From positions 1-7,579 of the forward strand of contig CALIIG010000047.1 in the NCBI GenBank assembly GCA_938018155.1: a stretch of 7,579 nt of DNA. The letters are read 5' to 3'. This document shows, piece by piece, positions 1 to 7,200 of the stretch; positions within the stretch are counted from its first letter, which is position 1; every line of letters begins with the position of its first letter. The notes below the pieces were generated by a model. That model searched no databases and was not told the DNA's origin. It saw nothing but the letters and a program-made list of their open reading frames with translations. This stretch comes from an uncultured Prevotella sp. (GTDB taxonomy: Bacteria > Bacteroidota > Bacteroidia > Bacteroidales > Bacteroidaceae). The translations under genes and the position numbers were made by a program.

Positions 1-5
1 GGACC

Positions 6-515
6 TCATTTCCGTACAGAGGCCGGCAAACTGACGTTACCCGAGAAGTCGATGCCCTCACGGTCGCTGCTTTGCACATTCAACGATGCACGGCCGTTGT
101 CGAAAACAATCAGGTCGTAGCCCAGAAGCTCGTCGCCGTTCTTTACATTAAACGTTATGCGGCGGCCGTCTTTCTTATATTGTGAAATAGAAAAGCCCGT
201 GGCATGACCCTGAAAAATCAGCGGACTTTGCGTGTCGTCGGGAAACTTCGAGCGGTAAGCCACGCCAAAATAAGGCAGGTAACTGTCAATACTGTCGCCG
301 TTAACGCTCAGCGAATAGGTTGTTGTAAGGTAGCGTGCAGGCATGCTATGGGGCATCACATAGTCAAATTCAATTTTGAAGTGCCGGCTGTTAATATCGT
401 CGTATACCCGTTGTTGCAGCTCCCTGTGCCCGCCGGCACGCCGCCCGGCCGTTTGTGTTGACACGCACGAAGCCATGCAAAGTGCCGCAATAAAAGCTAT
501 CCCTATTTTACGCAT
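6..515 (-). CDS. DUF4251-type lipoprotein (169 aa)
   Basis: Complete gene of 169 residues ending in TGA close to the left edge of the window. The N-terminus is a lipoprotein signal: Met-Arg-Lys, a short hydrophobic stretch (residues 4-15) and a lipobox-like MASC with the lipidated cysteine at position 17. The mature protein should be anchored in the cell envelope. The body resembles the DUF4251 family of Bacteroidota: an N-terminal segment near residues 45-75 (FKIEFDYVMP, then YSLSVNGDSI), the hallmark LPYFGVAY at 80-87, a following beta-rich half, and a late NGRASLNVQSSDR segment (140-152). The length fits a single-domain member. The family has no established biochemical function and I do not assign one. 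The gene is transcribed divergently from the ydfG-like gene across a 406-base gap. The ATG at 515 is the right start because it gives an immediate signal peptide. The family call is from memory of the motif, so fairly sure but not checked by profile. Confidence 0.85.
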   Translation of the reverse strand: MRKIGIAFIAALCMASCVSTQTAGRRAGGHRELQQRVYDDINSRHFKIEFDYVMPHSMPARYLTTTYSLSVNGDSIDSYLPYFGVAYRSKFPDDTQSPLIFQGHATGFSISQYKKDGRRITFNVKNGDELLGYDLIVFDNGRASLNVQSSDREGIDFSGNVSLPASVRK

Positions 516-530
516 AAACTCTATTTTCTT

Positions 531-539
531 GTAAAAATA
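531..539 (-). promoter_or_regulatory. Weak candidate -7 element for the lipoprotein gene
   Basis: Read on the minus strand this is TATTTTTAC, matching five of the six fixed positions of the Bacteroidota -7 consensus TAnnTTTG. It sits 15 bases before the lipoprotein ATG, which would leave a very short leader. No convincing TTTG -33 element lies at the usual distance, so the real promoter may be elsewhere. Confidence 0.22.
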
Positions 540-634
540 CGATATTTCTCTTACTCTTACATGCTTTTTTACTTTCTTTATCTTTTAAACCGTGGGCAGG
601 CTGTTGCCTTATGCCAGCACCGTTATGCAACAAA

Positions 635-733
635 GCTCATCGTTCGACGACCGTCAGCAACGCTGTTGACAGCCGTCACACAACACGTCCGACGGCCGTC
701 GTACGCGCGTACGGCGGCCGCCAAACGATGAGC
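635..733. repeat. GC-rich structured element bounded by a 10-bp inverted repeat
   Basis: The element is bounded by perfect 10-base inverted repeats, GCTCATCGTT (635-644) and AACGATGAGC (724-733). Inside are three related ten-mers of the form GACnnCCGTC, at 646-655, 668-677 and 691-700, spaced 22 and 23 bases apart. Each can pair with the others at nine of ten positions. A separate hairpin GTCAGCA/TGTTGAC (653-659 with 664-670, four-base loop) and a long palindrome at 691-722 add more structure. By my count 64 of the 99 bases are G or C, against very AT-rich flanks. It resembles a repetitive extragenic element or miniature mobile element, but that identity is inference. No target-site duplication is evident at its edges. 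Confidence 0.6.
691..722. repeat. Long GC-rich palindrome within the structured element
   Basis: The core CGTACGCGCGTACG (700-713) is a perfect 14-base palindrome centred between 706 and 707. Pairing continues outward through one G-T wobble (699 with 714), then six further pairs (698-693 with 715-720), one mismatch and one more pair. As a transcript or cruciform this is one of the strongest possible local structures in the window. It also contains the third GACnnCCGTC copy, which is itself perfectly self-complementary (GACGGCCGTC). No T-tract follows on either strand, so it does not look like an intrinsic terminator. Confidence 0.7.
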
Positions 734-869
734 ATGGCCAATAAAGAACTAAGCGATATAATATAATCCCACTTCTGTTATGCCATATTCATAAATACCT
801 TTCGCCCTCATCGTACAATAGTTTTAATCTTTTAATTCTTTAATTTTTTATTTTTTTACTTTTATTTCC

Positions 870-877
870 TATCTTTA
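870..877 (+). promoter_or_regulatory. Candidate -7 element for the ydfG-like gene
   Basis: TATCTTTA matches the Bacteroidota TAnnTTTG consensus except at its last base. It lies 44 bases before the ATG at 922, which would give a leader of roughly 40 nucleotides. The upstream 20-25 bases are almost pure A and T without a clear TTTG, so the -33 element is not defined. Confidence 0.4.
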
Positions 878-921
878 TCGGTGCAAAACAAGTTTATAGT
901 CATATTTAAATCATACCGAAC

Positions 922-1665
922 ATGAAAACCGTTTTAATAACAGGCGCAACGAGTGGCATAGGTAAAGCCTGTGCCATGAAGTTTGGCGAGGCAGGCTATC
1001 GCGTAATAGCCTGGGGGCGCAACAAGGAAAAACTAACCCGTCTGAACCTGCAAATGCAGGGCGAAATAATGCCCATGGGCGTAGATGTATGCAACCGTGA
1101 GCAGGTGAAACTGGCCATTGAGCGCATACATGCCGACTGGAAACCCATTGATGTACTGATTAACAATGCCGGACTGGCACAGGGATTAGAACCCGAATAC
1201 AAAGGCAACTTCGACGATTGGGACCGTATGATTGATACCAACATCAAAGGATTGTTGAACGTTACACGCCTTGTTGTACCCGAAATGGTGCAGCATAATC
1301 ATGGCCATGTGATTAATATCGGCAGTGTGGCCGGCGATGCGGCATACGCCGGAGGCAATGTTTATTGTGCCACAAAGGCGGCCGTGAAAGCCCTTACCGA
1401 CGGATTGCGCATTGACGTAGCCCATACCAGGGTGCGCGTAACGAACCTGAAGCCGGGCCTTGTTGAAACCAATTTCAGCAACGTGCGCTTTCATGGCGAT
1501 ACCGAAAGGGCGGCATCGGTGTACAAAGGCATCAAACCGCTTACACCAGATGATATTGCTGACGTAGCCCTTTACGCCGCATCGGCTCCCGAACACGTAC
1601 AGATAGCCGAGGTGCTTATACTGGCAACCCATCAGGCCAGCGGCAGTTACATCGTGAGAGAATAG
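922..1665 (+). CDS. ydfG: YdfG-like NADP-dependent SDR (3-hydroxy acid / L-allo-threonine dehydrogenase)
   Basis: Complete 247-residue classical short-chain dehydrogenase/reductase, the same size as E. coli YdfG. The Rossmann cofactor motif TGATSGIG is at residues 7-14. Arg33 in WGRNKEKL, after the second strand, suggests NADP(H) rather than NAD(H). NNAG is at 81-84. The catalytic residues are Asn107, Ser135, Tyr148 and Lys152 (YCATK). PGLVET (178-183) follows the active site. Segments conserved with E. coli YdfG as I recall it include DWDRMIDTN, the NHGHVINIGS stretch, YAGGNVY and FSNVRF(H/K)G. Known members oxidise L-allo-threonine, L-serine and 3-hydroxy acids such as 3-hydroxypropionate; in E. 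coli, YdfG has also been linked to malonic semialdehyde reduction. The protein should be cytosolic. The ATG at 922 places the first strand immediately before the glycine motif, as usual. It appears to be a single-gene unit: the upstream gene is divergent and the downstream gene convergent. Substrate preference here is inferred from the family. Confidence 0.93.
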   Translation: MKTVLITGATSGIGKACAMKFGEAGYRVIAWGRNKEKLTRLNLQMQGEIMPMGVDVCNREQVKLAIERIHADWKPIDVLINNAGLAQGLEPEYKGNFDDWDRMIDTNIKGLLNVTRLVVPEMVQHNHGHVINIGSVAGDAAYAGGNVYCATKAAVKALTDGLRIDVAHTRVRVTNLKPGLVETNFSNVRFHGDTERAASVYKGIKPLTPDDIADVALYAASAPEHVQIAEVLILATHQASGSYIVRE

Positions 1666-1771
1666 CGGGCAGGTTGGGCTTTATGGGCATAAAGGATAGA
1701 AGCGAATAGTGTGCTCCCGGTAATAAACGGACAGATTGCTTACACGGCAAAAACAAATTGCCTGCCACAAA

Positions 1772-1807
1772 AAAGCGGATTGAAGAAGGGTTTCTCCAAT
1801 CCGCTTT
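1772..1807. terminator. Bidirectional intrinsic terminator between convergent genes
   Basis: An 11-base perfect stem, AAAGCGGATTG (1772-1782) with CAATCCGCTTT (1797-1807), is extended inward across one mismatch by four more pairs (1784-1787 with 1792-1795) closing on a four-base loop. Read on the minus strand it is followed by six T residues (plus-strand A tract 1769-1774), so it fits a terminator for the large secreted protein whose stop codon is at 1842, about 35 bases before the stem. On the plus strand the stem ends in TTT and runs into an AT-rich stretch, so it can also end transcription of the ydfG-like gene, which stops 106 bases upstream. Confidence 0.85.
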
Positions 1808-1841
1808 CACTATATATTATATAAGGTGTAACGGACGACGG

Positions 1842-3947
1842 TTATTTCCTGACAAATTTACGCACCGTTCGCTGCCCCTTTTCATCGGTAGTAACTACCA
1901 TGTACAGGCCTGGTTTGAGGGCATAAAGGTTGTTAACCGTGAGCCGGAGACCGTTAACGTCGTAGATGGCTGTTGTAATTGCGCGACCGCTATGGAGCGT
2001 TTGCACACCGTCGGCGGTTTTTCGGGTTATTGTTACGCTGTCAATGAGGAAGTCGGCAACGTCTTTTGTCGTGGCGAAAAGGCCCAGATAGTAAACGCCT
2101 TCCGTATCAACAGTGAAGCAGGTTGTTACCTTTTCCCAGTTGCCAGAGCCCTTGAAGTTTTCTACTTTCTGCAGTTCCTTCCTGAAAGTTGTGGTGTCGC
2201 GCTGTGCCGTTCCCAACAGAACTTTGTAGCCTGTCTGCCCCCATCTCTGGGCCTTGCGCATGTAAGCAAGCTGATATTGCCCCGCTTCGATGTGGAGAGC
2301 AGGCGATATAAGCCAGTCGTGCAGCGGCTCCGATTTGCCCCATCCGTGTGCCATAGCATACCTTCCCTTAAATGCCTGACTTTTGCTTGTGCCGATACGC
2401 CAGCCCAATGACGTGTTGGTGTGGTTGTTAATAATCAGCCATTCGTTGGTGTCGTCGCCCGTTTCAAAGCCCGTATAATATGGAATTTCGTGCACTTTAG
2501 ATTCAATATAGGTTACAATAGAAGCGTTACTTGCGCCAATTCCTTTCACGCCGCCACTGACAGGCTCCACTACATACATGTACCTTCCGGGCCTGTCGAG
2601 GGTATCTTTGTACACCGTGTCGGTAACGTTCTGCGCTATTTGCACGTAGCCCTCGCCATTAAGCCGGTACACATTAAACGTGATGTGGCTGAAATCAGCA
2701 TATCCGCCATGCACGGTTTTGGTGGGACGAGTCCACGAAATGGTAACAAACTTTCCGTTTTCAGGATTTGAACAGATCACCGTATCGACCTTTTGCACCT
2801 GGTCGTAGCCGTGACGGATGGTCACAGTAGCGGGCGAACTAAGGCCGCCTGCGTTAACCGTCTGCACCTCATACGTGCTTATTCCGTCGTCGCAATGGTT
2901 GTCAGTATACTCAATGGCATCGCCAGGGAGCACAGCTATGGGCGTATTGTGCCCAAGACGATACACTCTTACTTCGCTGATTGTGCCGACAGAACTGCCG
3001 TCTTCGTTCTTAGAGGGGAGCAGCCATTGCAGGTGAACCGTATGATGTTCGGCAGCATCGGGCAGGGCCGTAAGCGATAACAAGGTGCGGGGATGGTTGC
3101 CGGCGTAGGGTTTCCCGTCGAAATAAACTCCAGAAATGTTCGCACTTTCGTGCGCAATCGTGTCAATGGGCGTAGGGATGCCGGTTGAAACATTCACGCT
3201 GTCCAGCACATCGTGCCAGCGTGCACGTGCATGATAAAGTTTGTCATCAGGGCTAAAGGCCATCGACTGGAACAGATTGTAAATCACATTTCTGTGCTGT
3301 TTGCCAATCTGTGTGGCCTTTCCGGTATACTTGTCAATCTTATAGAACTGGCGTAAATCGGACATTGCATACAGTTCTCCCCTGCTGTTGCAGGCCAGGG
3401 TAAGCAGAATGGTCTCTACCCTGCGGTTATATCCGTCAATGGCTGTGAGCTGACCGGCACTGCCTACCTTTGTAAGTTTGCCGGTATTCAGGTCTACGAT
3501 ATGCAGACTTGTGGTGGTAAGTTTGAACTCTCCATCCTCATTCACCTTGTCTTCAGCCAGTGCATACATGGTGTGCGTGGTGTTATCGTAAGTCATATCC
3601 GCAATACGCTGTCCGCCGTCACCGCCATCAGCCAGCCTGATGGGCTTGAATTTATATGTCGATGGCTCAATAATTCCGAAGCCATACTGCAACAACATGC
3701 CGATGGCATCGTACTTAAGGGCCGAGGCGTAAAGCGTATTTCCAACCTTTTCCATCGCTGAAGGCATATAATTATAGATGGATGTTGGGTGCGTTATCCG
3801 CATATCGCAGGGTGCCGACGTCTTAAAGTCGACGAATCCACACCGTCCATTGTAGTCTCCCATTAAGAAACCATGAGCCACTTGTTGTGCACTCGCAGAG
3901 AGTGCAGCCGCCAATGCCACAATTCCTACAATACATTTTTTAATCAT
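1842..3947 (-). CDS. Secreted propeller-like / FN3 / choice-of-anchor J protein with T9SS-type tail (701 aa)
   Basis: Complete 701-residue protein. A Sec signal peptide covers residues 1-20 (Ile-Lys-Lys, hydrophobic core, cleavage after ASA). Residues about 22-285 contain propeller-like repeats: NTLYAS, HTMYAL, GELYAMS and DKLYHAR segments, and IVDLNTGKLTKVG and YKIDKYTGKATQIG, typical of beta-propeller blades. Two fibronectin III-like domains follow (about 300-378 and 385-480). Residues 488-642 form a choice-of-anchor J-like jelly roll: YYTGFETGD at the start, HDWLISPAL at 543-551, and FLIDSVTI near the end. The last 45 residues (IYDVNGLRL, then LKPGLYMVV, and a basic VRKFVRK end) match the later part of a type A type IX secretion sorting domain, with its opening strands short or diverged. 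Export through the outer membrane and surface attachment or release are therefore inferred. No catalytic motif is visible; a binding or adhesin role is only a guess. The gene is divergent from the giant secreted protein and shares its domain types. The ATG at 3947 is supported by the signal peptide. Confidence 0.85.
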   Translation of the reverse strand: MIKKCIVGIVALAAALSASAQQVAHGFLMGDYNGRCGFVDFKTSAPCDMRITHPTSIYNYMPSAMEKVGNTLYASALKYDAIGMLLQYGFGIIEPSTYKFKPIRLADGGDGGQRIADMTYDNTTHTMYALAEDKVNEDGEFKLTTTSLHIVDLNTGKLTKVGSAGQLTAIDGYNRRVETILLTLACNSRGELYAMSDLRQFYKIDKYTGKATQIGKQHRNVIYNLFQSMAFSPDDKLYHARARWHDVLDSVNVSTGIPTPIDTIAHESANISGVYFDGKPYAGNHPRTLLSLTALPDAAEHHTVHLQWLLPSKNEDGSSVGTISEVRVYRLGHNTPIAVLPGDAIEYTDNHCDDGISTYEVQTVNAGGLSSPATVTIRHGYDQVQKVDTVICSNPENGKFVTISWTRPTKTVHGGYADFSHITFNVYRLNGEGYVQIAQNVTDTVYKDTLDRPGRYMYVVEPVSGGVKGIGASNASIVTYIESKVHEIPYYTGFETGDDTNEWLIINNHTNTSLGWRIGTSKSQAFKGRYAMAHGWGKSEPLHDWLISPALHIEAGQYQLAYMRKAQRWGQTGYKVLLGTAQRDTTTFRKELQKVENFKGSGNWEKVTTCFTVDTEGVYYLGLFATTKDVADFLIDSVTITRKTADGVQTLHSGRAITTAIYDVNGLRLTVNNLYALKPGLYMVVTTDEKGQRTVRKFVRK

Positions 3948-4048
3948 AAAGCAAATAATACAATAAATATTTAAAGGTTTTCAACAAGTTCTTATATTGT
4001 CTTCCGGTTACAATAACATCACAATGGCAGGATGTCACCAGCGATATT

Positions 4049-4057
4049 GCAAAGTTA
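4049..4057 (-). promoter_or_regulatory. Promoter -7 element for the 701-aa secreted protein
   Basis: On the minus strand this reads TAACTTTGC, a full match to TAnnTTTG with the C often seen after it in this phylum. It would place the transcript start about 95 bases before the ATG at 3947, a long leader. The nearest upstream TTTG (plus-strand CAAA at 4083-4086) is 25 bases away, a little far for a standard -33 element. Confidence 0.55.
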
Positions 4058-4114
4058 TGCAAATTAATTTAAAATCTATATACAAAATACTCTTTTTCGT
4101 AATATCAGACTATA

Positions 4115-4129
4115 ATTTTGTAACAAAAT
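4115..4129. repeat. Short palindrome in the divergent promoter region
   Basis: ATTTTGT and ACAAAAT form perfect 7-base arms around a single central A (4122). The site lies between the two opposing promoters and could be a dimeric regulator site. AT-rich palindromes of this size can also occur by chance in such a background. Confidence 0.35.
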
Positions 4130-4143
4130 GCGTTTTATTCGCA

Positions 4144-4180
4144 CAAAACGGTAACAAAACGTAAAACAACCAACGTTTTG
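4144..4180. promoter_or_regulatory. Cluster of CAAAACG repeats, possible operator
   Basis: CAAAACG occurs directly repeated at 4144-4150 and 4155-4161, and inverted as CGTTTTG at 4174-4180. The second and third copies form a perfect 8-base inverted repeat, CAAAACGT (4155-4162) with ACGTTTTG (4173-4180), separated by ten bases. A related CAAAATG lies at 4124-4130. The cluster ends just at the expected -33 region of the plus-strand promoter (-7 at 4205-4212). That position would suit a repressor or activator. No regulator gene lies nearby, so its identity is unknown. Confidence 0.4.
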
Positions 4181-4181
4181 C

Positions 4182-4213
4182 ATTGTAAAATAAATTAAAA
4201 ACATTATCTTTGC
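4182..4213 (+). promoter_or_regulatory. Promoter of the giant secreted protein
   Basis: TATCTTTGC at 4205-4213 is a full match to the Bacteroidota -7 consensus. An ATTG at 4182-4185 lies 19 bases upstream, the usual distance for a -33 element (consensus TTTG). A better TTTG at 4177-4180 sits 24 bases upstream. The start of transcription should fall near 4218-4220, giving a leader of about 28 nucleotides without a Shine-Dalgarno sequence. Confidence 0.72.
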
Positions 4214-4246
4214 AGGGAATTGTTGAATCTATATTACATCAAGCTT

Positions 4247-7200
4247 ATGAAAAAAATCTACTTATTAATATTGTTCATCATGCTTTTATGGCATCCCGAT
4301 TTTGCCCGTGCGCAATCGGCAATGATGAGTGAGGGTTTCGAAAATACAGCCTTTCCACCTGTCGGCTGGACCGTTATCGACCGCGATGGAGACAACCATG
4401 GCTGGCTCTCGGCAGGGCAGGGACTGAAGGTTCATGCCGGGAAGCTGGTAGCAATATCGTACACAAGCGACCCCAAAGCATATCCCATTGTGGAGTATGC
4501 ACGGCAGGATAACTGGCTCATTACGCCACAAATCAACATCACCAACAACGCTTTTACGCTCGAATGCTTCTATGCAGAAGAGGACAATGACTCGCACGAC
4601 TCGCTCGTTGTAAGGGTATCGACAACAGGAAACCAACCTGACGACTTTACCGAAAAGCTGGCCTCAATTGACGTTCGCAACGATGAGGGTGAGGTAAACT
4701 TCCAGAAACTCACGCGTTCGCTGTCGAAATTCAGCGGGCAAAAAATATATATTGCCTTCATCCATACGGGGAAAGGGGGATATGCTCTGGCCCTCGACAA
4801 TGTAACAATTAACAATAAAAAAGGGCCTCAGCGCGCGGGAAATTTCACCGTTAAGCCTGCCGACAACGGCGAACTACGAGCTACACTAAGTTGGACGAAC
4901 CCGCAAAAGGACGGACTTGGCGACGATTTAACCGATTATCAACTGCATATTTACCGCGACAACACGCTGATAGCCACCCTGCCTAAGGGAACAACGACCT
5001 ATACCGATGAGCATGTTTCAGCAGGCGTTCACACGTATAGTGCAGGCGTTTTCACCACTGAAGGCGAATCGGCACTGCGTACTGTCAAAACTTATGTGGG
5101 CGAAGATATACCTGCTACCGTTAAAAATCTCAGGGCCGATCCTCATAAAGGCAAAGTAACACTGACGTGGACGGCTCCTGAAACGGGCGTAAACAAAGGG
5201 TTTATTAATCCTAAGCACCTTAAATACAGCCTGTACAAAACCGTAGGTAGCGTTCAAACTACCGTGGCTGAAGACTATGAGAAGACCGCGTTTACCGAAG
5301 ATATTGCCGACGGGCAAACCGTTATCTACGAGGTTGCAGCCTCAAACGCTGCCGGAAAAGGCGAGAAAACACGCGCAAACAGCGTCATTACCTATTCAGG
5401 AAGTCAGGCCGAACTAACTGTGGGCATGCAGGCAACATCCGAGTTTACCAACAGCAGGCTGCCCGTTGATGCCTATTCAAAGAGCACCGTTAGCCAAACT
5501 ATATACTTCCCTGCCGACCTGCAGTTTGCGAAAGGAGCCATTAATCACGTTATTTTCAGGAACGCATTCAGCCAGACTACTGACCTTACACGCCCGCTTC
5601 AAGTGTATATTGGTGAAACCGATCAAGCTGATTTGAAGTTAGGATGGATTCCAACGGCTCAGTTAAATAAGGTGTATGACGGCACCATAACAATGAACCG
5701 GGGGTCGAACGACATTGATATTGCTTTCTCACAGTCCTATCATTATCAGGGCAAAAATCTTGTATTAATGGTATGTGGTGCACGAATCAACAAGACAGGG
5801 CGTTATGCCGACCATTTCTTTGTTGAACAAACGCCCCGGCATGCCAACCGTTCGAGGCTGCTTTCCGGCTCTGCTGAAATTGATTTAACGACACTACCAC
5901 AGAGCAGCGACGTTATATCGGAGGTGCCTTACACACGGTTTGTCATGACAACCACACTTACAGGTTCACTCAACGGCAAGGTAACCGACAGTGAGGGACA
6001 TCCTGTTGCAGGAGCATCTGTGGCAATTACCGGTTATCAAATTGCCACCACCACTGCCGAGGATGGCAGTTACAGTTTTGACTTTGTACCGTCAGGAGCA
6101 CAAAACATCACTGTTTCGGCCGAAGGATTTGCCGATTACAGCCACGCCGTTACCATTGAGGAAGCTGCCAACAATCTCAATATTCCACTTACTAAACTGG
6201 CTGTTTATACCTGTCGTGGCGTGGCAACGAATGGCAAGGGCATCCCGCTGGCAGGGGCTTTAGTGGCTGTTACGGGGTACGCCAACGCTGAAACCACTAC
6301 ACAAGCCGACGGCAGCTTCGAGCTTACAGGACTTTATGCCGGCAAAAAATACACGCTAACCATCAGCAAGGCCAATTACGACGTTTACACAGAGGCCTTT
6401 ATCCCTACGGCCAACATAAACAAAGGCAGCATCGTTATGCACTACAGCCGTATTCCTGTATATGCTGTTAACGCACAAACATCGGCCGATGGCAACACGC
6501 TCAACATTACATGGAGAAACCCCTATACGCGTAAAGGTCGCATACAATGGACAACAATAGGTTCCTCTAACATCCAGACAGGAACATCAGGAGACAGCTA
6601 TTACAGTGCCGATGACTATTGTGTGGCTCACCTTTGGGACGCCAAAGACGTTACCGATTCGATGATGACGGGCCAGAGTTTTATGGGTATGCGCATCTAT
6701 CTGCAAGCTGTTTCTGGCACATTTACAGCACATGTTTGGGAGGGTGACCGTACAAATCACAAAAGTATTGCACAAAAAGCCATTCCTCTTTCGGCCATAA
6801 GCCGCGACGGGGGCTGGGTAAATGTGGTGTTCGATACGCCGATAGAAATCAAGAAAGGCACCACATACATGGTGGGTGTACACGTAAAAGACGCATCAAC
6901 TGACCCGATAGGCGTCAACTATAAGTGGGGATCGGCATTGAAAGGCAAGAATAATCTGAAGTTTACTGACGCAGAAGGACGCTACACTTACGATGCAAGC
7001 TACGCCTTTAACATATCTGCACACGTAGGCATTCCCGGTACAACACTACCCCCCGACTCCACTGATACATTATATTCGCCATCTTATAAGGTATACCGTA
7101 GCACAGCATCGGGACAGTGGCACAGCCTTGGTACATCGCCAACGTGTACTTATCAGGATGCACAATGGACATCGTTGCCCTCAGGCCATTACGTATACAA

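Larger units (their letters stand above)
516..921. other. Divergent intergenic region (406 bases)
   Basis: No credible gene is seen here on either strand. The left part (516-590) is pyrimidine-rich on the plus strand and holds the upstream region of the lipoprotein gene. The middle (635-733) is an abruptly GC-rich structured element described separately. The right part (about 740-921) is strongly AT-rich, with a long T-dominated tract around 825-870 that leads into the promoter of the ydfG-like gene. The flanking genes point away from each other, so no terminator is expected here. Confidence 0.7.

Noticed and set aside
204..461. Plus-strand open frame of 85 codons
   Set aside because: It is antisense to the DUF4251-type lipoprotein, which has a lipobox and family motif.
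645..713. GACnnCCGTC units considered as a CRISPR array
   Set aside because: The repeats are only about ten bases, the spacing leaves spacers of about 12-13 bases, and no cas gene is present.
691..722. Palindrome considered as an intrinsic terminator
   Set aside because: No T-tract follows on either strand, and both flanking genes are transcribed away from it.
609..785. Direct repeat TTATGCCA at 609-616 and 778-785 flanking the GC-rich element, considered as a target-site duplication
   Set aside because: The two copies are far from the element's inverted ends (about 20 and 45 bases away) and only 8 bases long, so chance is the simpler explanation.
1186..1632. Minus-strand open frame of 148 codons within the dehydrogenase gene
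   Set aside because: It overlaps the conserved catalytic part of the YdfG-like protein in another frame, and its translation is not protein-like.
1758..2411. Open frame of 217 codons on the plus strand
   Set aside because: It lies antisense to the C-terminal half of the 701-residue secreted protein, crosses the terminator hairpin, has no promoter-like upstream sequence and its translation resembles no known family.
2421..3080. Further plus-strand open frames of 95-116 codons
   Set aside because: They are antisense to a long, well-supported secreted protein with clear domains. Their translations have no signal or domain pattern.
3995..4015. Hairpin TATTGT/ACAATA in the leader of the 701-residue protein considered as a riboswitch
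   Set aside because: It is a single six-pair stem with a nine-base loop and no recognisable aptamer core.
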